NCBI RefSeq assembly: GCF_026212465.1
Contig: NC_080053.1
Coordinates: 1,542,038 to 1,606,037 of the forward strand
From: Amaranthus tricolor
Taxonomy: Eukaryota > Streptophyta > Magnoliopsida > Caryophyllales > Amaranthaceae
Length of the DNA stretch: 64,000 bases
Reading direction: 5' to 3'
Part shown: piece after piece, positions 12,079 through 27,310 of the stretch
Layout of the letters: each line of letters begins with the position of its first letter
Position numbering within the stretch: the first letter of the stretch is position 1
The notes under the pieces: generated by a model
Database searches by the model: none
The model's input: only the letters and a program-made list of their open reading frames with translations
What the model was told of the DNA's origin: nothing
Translations under genes and position numbers: made by a program

Positions 12079-13860
12079 TTAGAATGAACAAGGATCAATG
12101 ATCATTGAAGATGGAACGATGAAGAATGAACAAGGATCAATGATCATTAAAGAATGAACGATTTAGAATGAACAAGGATAATTGATCATTGAAGAATGAA
12201 CGATGAAGAATGAACAAGGATCAATGATCAATAATGAATGAACGATGAAGAATGAACAAGGATCAATGATTAATGAACAATGAACGATGAATAATGAACA
12301 AGGATCAATGACCATTGAAGAATGAACGATGAAGAATGAACAAGGATCAATGATCAATGAACAATGAACGATGAAGAATGAAACAGGATCAATGAGCATT
12401 GTAGAATGAACAATGAAGAATGTACAAGGATCAATGATGAATAATGAATGACCGATGAAGAATGAACAAGGATCAATGATCATTGAAGAATGAACGATGA
12501 AGAATGAATATGGATCAATGATCATTAAAGAATGAACGATGAAGAATGAACAAGGATCAATGATCATTGAAGAATGAACGATGAAGAATGAACAAGGATC
12601 AATGATTAATGAACAATGAACGATGAAGAATGAACAAGGATCAATGAGCATTGAAGAATGAATGATGAAGAATGAACAAGGATCAATGATCAATGAACAA
12701 TGAAGGATGAAGAATGAACGAGGATCAATGAGCATTGTAGAATGAACGATGAAGAATGTACAAGGATCAATGATGAATAATGAATGAACGATGAAGAATG
12801 AACAAGGATCAATGATCATTGAAGAATGAACGATGAAGAATGAATATGGATCAATGATCATTAAAGAATGAACGATGAAGAATGAGCAAGGATCAATGAT
12901 CATTGAAGAATGAACGATGAAGAATGAACAAGGATTAATGATCAATGAACAATGAACGATGAAGAATGAACCAGGATCAATGAGCAATGAAGAATGAAAG
13001 ATTTAGAATGAACAAGGATCAATGATCATTGAAGATGGAACGATGAAGAATGAACAAGGATCAATGATCATTGAAGAATAAACGATGAAGAATGAATATG
13101 GATCAATGATCATTAAAGAATGAACGATGAAAAAAGAACAAGGATCAATGATCATTGAAGAATGAACGATGAAGAATGAACAAGGATCAATGATCAATGA
13201 ACAATGAACGATGAAGAATGAACCAGGATCAATGAGCATTGAAGAATGAACGATTTAGAATGAACAAGGATCAATGATCATTGAAGATGGAACGATGAAG
13301 AATGAACAAGGATCAATGATTAATGAACAATAAACGATGAAGAATGAACAAGGATCAATGAGCATTGAAGAATGAATGATGAAGAATGAACAAGGATCAA
13401 TGATCAATGAACAATGAACGATGAAGAATGAACGAGGATCAATGAGCATTGTAGAATGAACGATGAAGAATGTACAAGGATCAATGATGAATAATGAATG
13501 AACGATGAAGAATGAACAAGGATCAATGATCATTGAAGAATGAACGATGAACAATGAATATGGATCAATGATCATTAAAGAATGAACGATGAAGAATGAA
13601 CAAGGATCAATGATCATTGAAGAATGAACGATGAAGAATGAACAAGGATCAATGATCAATAAACAATGAACGATGAAGAATGAACCAGGATCAATGAGCA
13701 ATGAAGAATGAACGATTTAGAATGAACAAGGATCAATGATCATTGAAGATGGAACGATGAAGAATGAACAAGGATCAATGATCATTGAAGAATGAACGAT
13801 GAAGAATGAATATGGATCAATGATCATTAAAGAATGAACGATGAAGAATGAACAAGGATC
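12079..13860 (+). repeat. Chimeric block joining the 1.4 kb family to the copy A family
   Basis: Boundary words at 12,163, 13,003, 13,255 and 13,717 match 29,873 and 30,713 (offset 17,710) on the left part. From about 12,400 rightward they match 590 to about 2,050 (offset 11,809). The module at 13,717-13,953 is a hybrid: its lower-coordinate part follows the module at 1,908 and its higher-coordinate part follows the module at 2,160. The result is 462 bp (11 units) shorter than in copy A, which is what unequal exchange between two neighbouring modules would give. Confidence 0.8.
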
Positions 13861-16800
13861 AATGATCATTAAAGAATGAACGATGAAGAATGAACAAGGA
13901 TCAATGATCAATGAACAATGAACGATGAAGAATGAACCAGGATCAATGAGCATTGAAGAATGAACGATTTAGAATGAACAAGTATCAATGATCATTCAAG
14001 ATGGAACGATGAAGAATGAACAAGGATCAATGATCATTGAAGAATGAACGATGAGAAATGAATATGGATCAATGATCATTAAAGAATGAACGATGAAGAA
14101 TGAACAAAGATCAATGATCATTGAAGAATGAACGATGAAGAATGAACAATGGACGATGAAGAATGAACCAGGATCAATGAGCATTGAAGAATGAAAGATT
14201 TAGAATGAACAAGGATCAATGATCATTGAAGATGGAACGATGAAGAATGAACATTGATCAATGATTAATGAACAATGAACGATGAAGAATGAACAAGGAT
14301 CAATGAGCATTGAAGAATGAATGATGAAGAATGAACAAGGATCAATGATCAATGAACAATGAACGATGAAGAATGAACGAGGATCAATGAGCATTGTAGA
14401 ATGAACGATGAAGAATGTACAAGGATCAATGATGAATAATGAATGAACGATGAAGAATGAACAAGGATCAATGATCATTGAAGAATGAACGGTGAAGAAT
14501 GAATATTGATCAATGATCATTAAAGAATGAACGATGATGAATGAACAAGGATCAATGATCATTGAAGAATGAACGATGAAGAATGAACAAGGATGAATGA
14601 TCAATGAACAATGAACGATGAAGAATGAACCAGGATCAATGAGCATTGAAGAATGAACGATTTAGAATGAACAAGGATCAATGAACATTGAAGATGGAAC
14701 GATGAAGAATGAACAAGGATCAATGATCATTAAAGAATGAACGATTTAGAATGAACAAGGATAATTGATCATTGAAGAATGAACGATGAAGAATGAACAA
14801 GGATCAATGATCAATAATGAATGAACGATGAAGAATGAACAAGGATCAATGATTAATGAACAATGAACGATGAAGAATGAACAAGGATCAATGAGCATTG
14901 AAGAATGAATGATGAAGAATGAACAAGGATCAATGATCAATGAACAATGCAGGATGAAGAATGAACGAGGATCAATGAGCATTGTAGAATGAACGATGAA
15001 GAATGTACAAGGATCAATGATGAATAATGAATGAACGATGAAGAATGAACAAGGATCAATGATCATTGAAGAATGAACGATGAAGAATGAATATGGATCA
15101 ATGATCATTAAAGAATGAACGATGAAGAATGAGCAAGGATCAATGATCATTGAAGAATGAACGATGAAGAATGAACAAGGATCAATGATCAATGAACAAT
15201 GAACGATGAAGAATGAACCAGGATCAATGAGCAATGAAGAATGAACGATTTAGAATGAATAAGGATCAATGATCATTGAAGATGGAACGATGAAGAATGA
15301 ACAAGGATCAATGATCATTGAAGAATGAACGATGAAGAATGAATATGGATCAATGATCATTAAAGAATGAACGATGAAGAATGAACAAGGATCAATGATC
15401 ATTGAAGAATGAACGATGAAGAATGAACAAGGATCAATGATCAATAAACAATGAACGATGAAGAATGAACCAGGATCAATGAGCATTGAAGAATGAACGA
15501 TTTAGAATGAACAAGGATCAATGATCATTGAAGATGGAACGATGAAGAATGAACAAGGATCAATGATCATAAAAGAATGAACGATTTAGAATGAACAAGG
15601 ATAATTGATCATTGAAGAATGAACGATGAAGAATGAACAAGGATCAATGATCAATAATGAATGAACGATGAAGAATGAACAAGGATCAATGATTAATGAA
15701 CAATGAACGATGAAGAATGAAACAGGATCAATGAGCATTGTAGAATGAACGATGAAGAATGTACAAGGATCAATGATGAATAATGAATGAACGATGAAGA
15801 ATGAACAAGGATCAATGATCATTGAAGAATGAACGATGAAGAATGAATATGGTTCAATGATCATTAAAGAATGAACGATGAAGAATGAACAAGGATCAAT
15901 GATCATTGAAGAATGAACGATGAAGAATGAACAAGGATCAATGATCAATGAACAATGAATGATGAAGAATCAACCAGGATCAATGAGCATTGAAGAATGA
16001 ACGATTTAGAATGAACAAGGATCAATGATCAATGAAGATGGAACGATGAAGAATGAACAAGGATCAATGATCATTGAAGAATGAACGATGAGAAATGAAT
16101 ATTGATCAATGATCATTAAAGAATGAACGATGAAGAATGAACAAGGATCAATGATCATTGAAGAATGAACGATGAAGAATGAACAATGAACGATGAAGAA
16201 TGAACCAGGATCAATGAGCATTGAAGAATGAACGATTTAGAATGAACAAGGATCAATGATCATTGAAGATGGAACGATGAAGAATGAACATTGATCAATG
16301 ATTAATGAACAATGAACGATGAAGAATGAACAAGGATCAATGAGCATTAAAGAATGAATGATGAAGAATGAACAAGGATCAATGATCAATGAACAATGAA
16401 CGATGAGGAATTAACGAGGATCAATGAGCATTGTAGAATGAACGATGAAGAATGTACAAGGATCAATGATGAATAATGAATGAACGATGAAGAATGAACA
16501 AGGATCAATGATCATTGAAGAATGAACGGTGAAGAATGAATATGGATCAATGATCATTAAAGAATGAACGATGATGAATGAACAAGGATCAATGATCATT
16601 GAAGAATGAACGTTGAAGAATGAACAAGGATGAATGATCAATGAACAATGAACGATGAAGAATGAATCAGGATCAATGAGCATTGAAGAATGAACGATTT
16701 AGAATGAACAAGGATCAATGATCATTGAAGATGGAACGATGAAGAATGAACAAGGATCAATGATCATTAAAGAATGAACGATTTAGAATGAACAAGGATA

Positions 16801-19107
16801 ATTGATCATTGAAGAATGAACGATGAAGAATGAACAAGGATCAATGATCAATAATGAATGAACGATGAAGAATGAACAAGGATCAATGATTAATGAACAA
16901 TGAACGATGAAGAATGAACAAGGATCAATGAGCATTGAAGAATGAATGATGAAGAATGAACCAGGATCAATGATCAATGAACAATGAAGGATGAAGAATG
17001 AACGAGGATCAATGAGCATTGTAGAATGAACGATGAAGAATGTACAAGGATCAATGATGAATAATGAATGAACGATGAAGAATGAACAAGGATCAATGAT
17101 CATTGAAGAATGAACGATGAAGAATGAATATGGATCAATGATCATTAAAGAATGAACGATGAAGAATGAGTAAGGATCAATGATCATTGAAGAATGAACG
17201 ATGAAGAATGAACAAGGATTAATGATCAATGAACAATGAACGATGAAGAATGAACCAGGATCAATGAGCAATGAAGAATGAACGATTTAGAATGAACAAG
17301 GATCAATGATCATTGAAGATGGAACGATGAAGAATGAACAAGGATCAATGATCATTGAAGAATGAACGATGAAGAATGAATATGGATCAATGATCATTAA
17401 AGAATGAACGATGAAGAATGAACAAGGATCAATGATCATTGAAGAATGAACGATGAAGAATGAACAAGGATCAATGATCAATGAACAATGAACGATGAAG
17501 AATGAACCAGGATCAATGAGCATTGAAGAATGAACGATTTAGAATGAACAAGGATCAATGATCATTGAAGATGGAACGATGAAGAATGAACAAGGATCAA
17601 TGATTAATGAACAATGAACGATGAAGAATGAACAAGGATAAATGAGCATTGAAGAATGAATGATGAAGAATGAACAAGGATCAATGATCAATAAACAATG
17701 AACGATGAAGAATGAACGAGGATCAATGAGCATTGTAGAATGAACGATGAAGAATGTACAAGGATCAATGATGAATAATGAATGAACGATGAAGAATGAA
17801 CAAGGATCAATGATCATTGAAGAATGAACGATGAAGAATGAATATGGATCAATGATCATTAAAGAATGAACGATGAAGAATGAACAAGGATCAATGATAA
17901 TTGAAGAATGAACGATGAAGAATGAACAAGGATCAATGATCAATGAACAATGAACGATGAAGAATGAACCAGGATCAATGAGCATTGAAGAATGAACGAT
18001 TTAGAATGAACAAGGATCAATGATCATTCAAGATGGAACGATGAAGAATGAACAAGGATCAATGATCATTGAAGAATGAACGATGAGAAATGAATATGGA
18101 TCAATGATCATTAAAGAATGAACGATGAAGAATGAACAAGGATCAATGATCATTGAAGAATGAACGATGAAGAATGAACAATGAACGATGAAGAATGAAC
18201 CAGGATCAATGAGCATTGAAGAATGAACGATTTAGAATGAACAAGGATCAATGATCATTGAAGATGGAACGATGAAGAATGAACATTGATCAATGATTAA
18301 TGAACAATGAACGATGAAGAATGAACAAGGATCAATGAGCATTGAAGAATGAATGATGAAGAATGAACAAGGATCAATGATCAATGAACAATGAACGATG
18401 AGGAATGAACGAGGATCAATGAGCATTGTAGAATGAACGATGAAGAATGTACAAGGATCAATGATGAATAATGAATGAACGATGAAGACTGAACAAGGAT
18501 CAATGATCATTGAAGAATGAACGGTGAAGAATGAATATGGATCACTGATCATTAAAGAATGAACGATGATGAATGAACAAGGATCAATGATCATTGAAGA
18601 ATGAACGTTGAAGAATGAACAAGGATGAATGATCAATGAACAATGAACGATGAAGAATGAACCAGGATAAATGAGCATTAAAGAATGAACGATTTAGAAT
18701 GAACAAGGATCAATGATCATTGAAGATGGAACGATGAAGAATGAACAAGGATCAATGATCATTAAAGAATGAACGATTTAGAATGAACAAGGATAATTGA
18801 TCATTGAAGAATGAACGATGAAGAATGAACAAGGATCAATGATCAATAATGAATGAACGATGAAGAATGAACAAGGATCAATGATTAATGAACAATGAAC
18901 GATGAAGAATGAACAAGGATCAATGAGCATTGAAGAATGAATGATGAAGAATGAACAAGGATCAATGATCAATGAACAATGAAGGATGAAGAATGAACGA
19001 GGATCAATGAGCATTGTAGAATGAACGATGAAGAATGTACAAGGATCAATGATGAATAATGAATGAACGATGAAGAATGAACAAGGATCAATGATCATTG
19101 AAGAATG
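13861..19107 (+). repeat. Higher-order block, copy B (offset 11,347 from copy A)
   Basis: Boundary words at 13,996, 14,200, 14,746, 15,250, 15,586, 16,006, 16,411, 16,783, 17,287, 17,539, 18,028, 18,232 and 18,778 each lie 11,347 bp from their partners in copy A. Small private changes exist: GAATATT for GAATATG near 14,504, and GATAAAT for GATCAAT near 18,667. Collinearity ends inside the module at 18,778, where the right part (from the GAACGGT word near 19,110) follows a different module type. Confidence 0.85.
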
Positions 19108-20037
19108 AACGGTGAAGAATGAATATGGATCAATGATCATTAAAGAATGAACGATGATGAATGAACAAGGATCAATGATCATTGAAGAATGAACGATGAA
19201 GAATGAACAAGGATGAATGATCAATGAACAATGAACGATGAAGAATGAACCAGGATCAATGAGCATTGAAGAATGAACGATTTAGAATGAACAAGGATCA
19301 ATGATCATTGAAGATGGAACGATGAAAAATGAACAAGGATCAATGATCATTAAAGAATGAACGATTTAGAATGAACAAGGATAATTGATCATTGAAGAAT
19401 GAACGATGAAGAATGAACAAGGATCAATGAGCATTGAAGAATGAATGATGAAGAATGAACAAGGATCAATGATCAATGAACAATGAAGGATGAAGAATGA
19501 ACGAGGATCAATGAGCATTGTAGAATGAACGATGAAGAATGTACAAGGATCAATGATGAATAATGAATGAACGATGAACAATGAACAAGGATCAATGATC
19601 ATTGAAGAATGAACGATGAAGAATGAATATGGATCAATGATCATTAAAGAATGAACGATGAAGAATGAGTAAGGATCAATGATCATTGAAGAATGAACGA
19701 TGAAAAATGAACAAGGATTAATGATCAATGAACAATGAACGATGAAGAATGAAGCAGGATCAATGAGCAATGAAGAATGAACGATTTAGAATGAACAAGG
19801 ATCAATGATCATTGAAGATGGAACGATGAAGAATGAACAAGGATCAATGATCATTGAAGAATGAACGATGAAGAATGAATATGGATCAATGATCATTAAA
19901 GAATGAACGATGAAGAATGAACAAGGATCAATGATCATTGAAGAATGAACGATGAAGAATGAACAAGGATCAATGATCAATGAACAATGAACGATGAAGA
20001 ATGAACCAGGATCAATGAGCATTGAAGAATGAACGAT
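19108..20037 (+). repeat. Bridge between copies B and C, paired with 26,381-27,310
   Basis: The modules at 19,366 and 19,786 recur at 26,639 and 27,059 with a constant offset of 7,273 bp. They share the rare words GAAGCAG near 19,751, GAACAAT before GAACAAG near 19,576, and GAAAAAT near 19,322 and 19,703. The paired stretch extends into the flanks: roughly 18,917-20,337 against 26,190-27,610. Confidence 0.8.
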
Positions 20038-23000
20038 TTAGAATGAACAAGGATCAATGATCATTGAAGATGGAACGATGAAGAATGAACAAGGATCAAT
20101 GATTAATGAACAATGAACGATGAAGAATGAACAAGGATCAATGAGCATTGAAGAATGAATGATGAAGAATGAACAAGGATCAATGATCAATAAACAATGA
20201 ACGATGAAGAATGAACGAGGATCAATGAGCATTGTAGAATGAACGATGAAGAATGTACAAGGATCAATGATGAATAATGAATGAACGATGAAGAATGAAC
20301 AAGGATCAATGATCATTGAAGAATGAACGATGAAGAATGAATATGGATCAATGATCATTAAAGAATGAACGATGAAGAATGAACAAGGATCAATGATCAT
20401 TAAAGAATGAACGATGAAGAATGAACAAGGATCAATGATCAATGAACAATGAACGATGAAGAATGAACCAGGATCAATGAGCATTGAAGAATGAACGATT
20501 TAGAATGAACAAGTATCAATGATCATTCAAGATGGAACGATGAAGAATGAACAAGGATCAATGATCATTGAAGAATGAACGATGAGAAATGAATATGGAT
20601 CAATGATCATTAAAGAATGAACGATGAAGAATGAACAAAGATCAATGATCATTGAAGAATGAACGATGAAGAATGAACAATGGACGATGAAGAATGAACC
20701 AGGATCAATGAGCATTGAAGAATGAACGATTTAGAATGAACAAGGATCAATGATCATTGAAGATGGAACGATGAAGAATGAACATTGATCAATGATTAAT
20801 GAACAATGAACGATGAAGAATGAACAAGGATCAATGAGCAAGGATCAATGAGCATTGAAGAATGAATGATGAAGAATGAACAAGGATCAATGATCAATGA
20901 ACAATGAACGATGAAGAATGAACGAGGATCAATGAGCATTGTAGAATGAACGATGAAGAATGTACAAGGATCAATGATGAATAATGAATGAACGATGAAG
21001 AATGAACAAGGATCAATGATCATTGAAGAATGAACGGTGAAGAATGAATATGGATCAATGATCATTAAAGAATGAACGATGATGAATGAACAAGGATCAA
21101 TGATCATTGAAGAATGAACGATGAAGAATGAACAAGGATAAATGATCAATGAACAATGAACGATGAAGAATGAACCAGGATCAATGAGCATTGAAGAATG
21201 AACGATTTAGAATGAACAAGGATCAATGAACATTGAAGATGGAACGATGAAGAATGAACAAGGATCAATGATCATTAAAGAATGAACGATTTAGAATGAA
21301 CAAGGATAATTGATCATTGAAGAATGAACGATGAAGAATGAACAAGGATCAATGATCAATAATGAATGAACGATGAAGAATGAACAAGGATCAATGATTA
21401 ATGAACAATGAACGATGAAGAATGAACAAGGATCAATGAGCATTGAAGAATGAATGATGAAGAATGAACAAGGATCAATGATCAATGAACAATGCAGGAT
21501 GAAGAATGAACGAGGATCAATGAGCATTGTAGAATGAACGATGAAGAATGTACAAGGATCAATGATGAATAATGAATGAACGATGAAGAATGAACAAGGA
21601 TCAATGATCATTGAAGAATGAACGATGAAGAATGAATATGGATCAATGATCATTAAAGAATGAACGATGAAGAATGAGCAAGGATCAATGATCATTGAAG
21701 AATGAACGATGAAGAATGAACAAGGATCAATGATCAATGAACAATGAACGATGAAGAATGAACCAGGATCAATGAGCAATGAAGAATGAACGATTTAGAA
21801 TGAATAAGGATCAATGATCATTGAAGATGGAACGATGAAGAATGAACAAGGATCAATGATCATTGAAGAATGAACGATGAAGAATGAATATGGATCAATG
21901 ATCATTAAAGAATGAACGATGAAGAATGAACAAGGATCAATGATCATTGAAGAATGAACGATGAAGAATGAACAAGGATCAATGATCAATAAACAATGAA
22001 CGATGAAGAATGAACCAGGATCAATGAGCATTGAAGAATGAACGATTTAGAATGAACAAGGATCAATGATCATTGAAGATGGAACGATGAAGAATGAACA
22101 AGGATCAATGATCATAAAAGAATGAACGATTTAGAATGAACAAGGATAATTGATCATTGAAGAATGAACGATGAAGAATGAACAAGGATCAATGATCAAT
22201 AATGAATGAACGATGAAGAATGAACAAGGATCAATGATTAATGAACAATGAACGATGAAGAATGAAACAGGATCAATGAGCATTGTAGAATGAACGATGA
22301 AGAATGTACAAGGATCAATGATGAATAATGAATGAACGATGAAGAATGAACAAGGATCAATGATCATTGAAGAATGAACGATGAAGAATGAATATGGTTC
22401 AATGATCATTAAAGAATGAACGATGAAGAATGAACAAGGATCAATGATCATTGAAGAATGAACGATGAAGAATGAACAAGGATCAATGATCAATGAACAA
22501 TGAATGATGAAGAATCAACCAGGATCAATGAGCATTGAAGAATGAACGATTTAGAATGAACAAGGATCAATGATCAATGAAGATGGAACGATGAAGAATG
22601 AACAAGGATCAATGATCATTGAAGAATGAACGATGAGAAATGAATATTGATCAATGATCATTAAAGAATGAACGATGAAGAATGAACAAGGATCAATGAT
22701 CATTGAAGAATGAACGATGAAGAATGAACAATGAACGATGAAGAATGAACCAGGATCAATGAGCATTGAAGAATGAACGATTTAGAATGAACAAGGATCA
22801 ATGATCATTGAAGATGGAACGATGAAGAATGAACATTGATCAATGATTAATGAACAATGAACGATGAAGAATGAACAAGGATCAATGAGCATTGAAGAAT
22901 GAATGATGAAGAATGAACAAGGATCAATGATCAATGAACAATGAACGATGAGGAATTAACGAGGATCAATGAGCATTGTAGAATGAACGATGAAGAATGT

Positions 23001-26000
23001 ACAAGGATCAATGATGAATAATGAATGAACGATGAAGAATGAACAAGGATCAATGATCATTGAAGAATGAACGGTGAAGAATGAATATGGATCAATGATC
23101 ATTAAAGAATGAACGATGATGAATGAACAAGGATCAATGATCATTGAAGAATGAACGTTGAAGAATGAACAAGGATGAATGATCAATGAACAATGAACGA
23201 TGAAGAATGAATCAGGATCAATGAGCATTGAAGAATGAACGATTTAGAATGAACAAGGATCAATGATCATTGAAGATGGAACGATGAAGAATGAACAAGG
23301 ATCAATGATCATTAAAGAATGAACGATTTAGAATGAACAAGGATAATTGATCATTGAAGAATGAACGATGAAGAATGAACAAGGATCAATGATCAATAAT
23401 GAATGAACGATGAAGAATGAACAAGGATCAATGATTAATGAACAATGAACGATGAAGAATGAACAAGGATCAATGAGCATTGAAGAATGAATGATGAAGA
23501 ATGAACCAGGATCAATGATCAATGAACAATGAAGGATGAAGAATGAACGAGGATCAATGAGCATTGTAGAATGAACGATGAAGAATGTACAAGGATCAAT
23601 GATGAATAATGAATGAACGATGAAGAATGAACAAGGATCAATGATCATTGAAGAATGAACGATGAAGAATGAATATGGATCAATGATCATTAAAGAATGA
23701 ACGATGAAGAATGAGTAAGGATCAATGATCATTGAAGAATGAACGATGAAGAATGAACAAGGATTAATGATCAATGAACAATGAACGATGAAGAATGAAC
23801 CAGGATCAATGAGCAATGAAGAATGAACGATTTAGAATGAACAAGGATCAATGATCATTGAAGATGGAACGATGAAGAATGAACAAGGATCAATGATCAT
23901 TGAAGAATGAACGATGAAGAATGAATATGGATCAATGATCATTAAAGAATGAACGATGAAGAATGAACAAGGATCAATGATCATTGAAGAATGAACGATG
24001 AAGAATGAACAAGGATCAATGATCAATGAACAATGAACGATGAAGAATGAACCAGGATCAATGAGCATTGAAGAATAAACGATTTAGAATGAACAAGGAT
24101 CAATGATCATTGAAGATGGAACGATGAAGAATGAACAAGGATCAATGATTAATGAACAATGAACGATGAAGAATGAACAAGGATAAATGAGCATTGAAGA
24201 ATGAATGATGAAGAATGAACAAGGATCAATGATCAATAAACAATGAACGATGAAGAATGAACGAGGATTAATGAGCATTGTAGAATGAACGATGAAGAAT
24301 GTACAAGGATCAATGATGAATAATGAATGAACGATGAAGAATGAACAAGGATCAATGATCATTGAAGAATGAACGATGAAGAATGAATATGGATCAATGA
24401 TCATTAAAGAATGAACGATGAAGAATGAACAAGGATCAATGATAATTGAAGAATGAACGATGAAGAATGAACAAGGATCAATGATCAATGAACAATGAAC
24501 GATGAAGAATGAACCAGGATCAATGAGCATTGAAGAATGAACGATTTAGAATGAACAAGGATCAATGATCATTCAAGATGGAACGATGAAGAATGAACAA
24601 GGATCAATGATCATTGAAGAATGAACGATGAGAAATGAATATGGATCAATGATCATTAAAGAATGAACGATGAAGAATGAACAAGGATCAATGATCATTG
24701 AAGAATGAACGATGAAGAATGAACAATGAACGATGAAGAATGAACCAGGATCAATGAGCATTGAAGAATGAACGATTTAGAATGAACAAGGATCAATGAT
24801 CATTGAAGATGGAACGATGAAGAATGAACATTGATCAATGATTAATGAACAATGAACGATGAAGAATGAACAAGGATCAATGAGCATTGAAGAATGAATG
24901 ATGAAGAATGAACAAGGATCAATGATCAATGAACAATGAACGATGAGGAATGAACGAGGATCAATGAGCATTGTAGAATGAACGATGAAGAATGTACAAG
25001 GATCAATGATGAATAATGAATGAACGATGAAGACTGAACAAGGATCAATGATCATTGAAGAATGAACGGTGAAGAATGAATATGGATCACTGATCATTAA
25101 AGAATGAACGATGATGAATGAACAAGGATCAATGATCATTGAAGAATGAACGTTGAAGAATGAACAAGGATGAATGATCAATGAACAATGAACGATGAAG
25201 AATGAACCAGGATCAATGAGCATTAAAGAATGAACGATTTAGAATGAACAAGGATCAATGATCATTGAAGATGGAACGATGAAGAATGAACAAGGATCAA
25301 TGATCATTAAAGAATGAACGATTTAGAATGAACAAGGATAATTGATCATTGAAGAATGAACGATGAAGAATGAACAAGGATCAATGATCAATAATGAATG
25401 AACGATGAAGAATGAACAAGGATCAATGATTAATGAACAATGAACGATGAAGAATGAACAAGGATCAATGAGCATTGAAGAATGAATGATGAAGAATGAA
25501 CAAGGATCAATGATCAATGAACAATGAAGGATGAAGAATGAACGAGGATCAATGAGCATTGTAGAATGAACGATGAAGAATGTACAAGGATCAATGATGA
25601 ATAATGAATGAACGATGAAGAATGAACAAGGATCAATGATCATTGAAGAATGAACGATGAAGAATGAATATGGATCAATGATCATTAAAGAATGAACGAT
25701 GAAGAATGAGTAAGGATCAATGATCATTGAAGAATGAACGATGAAGAATGAACAAGGATTAATGATCAATGAACAATGAACGATGAAGAATGAACCAGGA
25801 TCAATGAGCAATGAAGAATGAACGATTTAGAATGAACAAGGATCAATGATCATTGAAGATGGAACGATGAAGAATGAACAAGGATCAATGATCATTGAAG
25901 AATGAACGATGAAGAATGAATATGGATCAATGATCATTAAAGAATGAACAAGGATCAATGATCATTGAAGAATGAACGATGAAGAATGAACAAGGATCAA

Positions 26001-26127
26001 TGATCAATGAACAATGAACGATGAAGAATGAACCAGGATCAATGAGCATTGAAGAATGAACGATTTAGAATGAACAAGGATCAATGATCATTGAAGATGG
26101 AACGATGAAGAATGAACAAGGATCAAT
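20038..26127 (+). repeat. Higher-order block, copy C (offset 17,878 then 17,892 from copy A)
   Basis: The left part (20,038-20,835) lies 17,878 bp from copy A. After a two-heptad insertion the rest lies 17,892 bp away, through boundary words 21,291, 21,795, 22,131, 22,551, 22,956, 23,328, 23,832, 24,084, 24,573, 24,777 and 25,323. Agreement continues past the four-heptad unit at 25,939 and stops near 26,127. Private changes include GATTAAT for GATCAAT near 24,265 and a variant near 24,076 (GAATAAAC). Confidence 0.85.
20836..20849 (+). repeat. 14-bp (two-heptad) insertion in copy C
   Basis: The words read GAACAAG, GATCAAT, GAGCAAG, GATCAAT, GAGCATT, where the equivalent sites in other copies lack the middle pair. 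The added pair keeps the 7-bp register but shifts the triplet frame, so the - strand frame crossing it (20,796-21,191) reads into an otherwise unused phase. I found no other copy with this insertion, so it looks private and recent. Confidence 0.85.
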
Positions 26128-26164
26128 GATCATTGAAGAATGAACGATGAAGAATGAATATGGA
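25812..26164 (+). repeat. Array stretch with two successive four-heptad units, no long frame
   Basis: Two 28-bp units (AAAGAAT at 25,939 and at 26,177) lie 238 bp apart, and each moves the triplet phase. Only short open frames remain. The second is at the join where copy C stops matching and the 7,273-offset pair begins, so it probably marks the recombination point. No gene or RNA signal was seen. Confidence 0.75.
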
Positions 26165-27310
26165 TCAATGATCATTAAAGAATGAACAAGGATCAATGAG
26201 CATTGAAGAATGAATGATGAAGAATGAACAAGGATCAATGATCAATGAACAATGAACGATGAAGAATGAACGAGGATCAATGAGCATTGTAGAATGAACG
26301 ATGAAGAATGTACAAGGATCAATGATGAATAATGAATGAACGATGAAGAATGAACAAGGATCAATGATCATTGAAGAATGAACGGTGAAGAATGAATATG
26401 GATCAATGATCATTAAAGAATGAACGATGATGAATGAAAAAGGATCAATGATCATTGAAGAATGAACGATGAAGAATGAACAAGGATGAATGATCAATGA
26501 ACAATGAACGATGAAGAATGAACCAGGATCAATGAGCATTGAAGAATGAACGATTTAGAATGAACAAGGATCAATGATCATTGAAGATGGAACGATGAAA
26601 AATGAACAAGGATCAATGATCATTAAAGAATGAACGATTTAGAATGAACAAGGATAATTGATCATTGAAGAATGAACGATGAAGAATGAACAAGGATCAA
26701 TGAGCATTGAAGAATGAATGATGAAGAATGAACAAGGATCAATGATCAATGAACAATGAAGGATGAAGAATGAACGAGGATCAATGAGCATTGTAGAATG
26801 AACGATGAAGAATGTACAAGGATCAATGATGAATAATGAATGAACGATGAACAATGAACAAGGATCAATGATCATTGAAGAATGAACGATGAAGAATGAA
26901 TATGGATCAATGATCATTAAAGAATGAACGATGAAGAATGAGTAAGGATCAATGATCATTGAAGAATGAACGATGAAAAATGAACAAGGATTAATGATCA
27001 ATGAACAATGAACGATGAAGAATGAAGCAGGATCAATGAGCAATGAAGAATGAACGATTTAGAATGAACAAGGATCAATGATCATTGAAGATGGAACGAT
27101 GAAGAATGAACAAGGATCAATGATCATTGAAGAATGAACGATGAAGAATGAATATGGATCAATGATCATTAAAGAATGAACGATGAAGAATGAACAAGGA
27201 TCAATGATCATTGAAGAATGAACGATGAAGAATGAACAAGGATCAATGATCAATGAACAATGAACGATGAAGAATGAACCAGGATCAATGAGCATTGAAG
27301 AATGAACGAT
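26128..27310 (+). repeat. Second member of the 7,273-bp-offset pair
   Basis: From about 26,190 this follows 18,917 onward word for word, through modules 26,639 and 27,059. It has a private GAAAAAG for GAACAAG near 26,436. Beyond about 27,610 it diverges from 20,337 because the right neighbour carries GAATATGG followed by TTCAATG. Confidence 0.8.
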
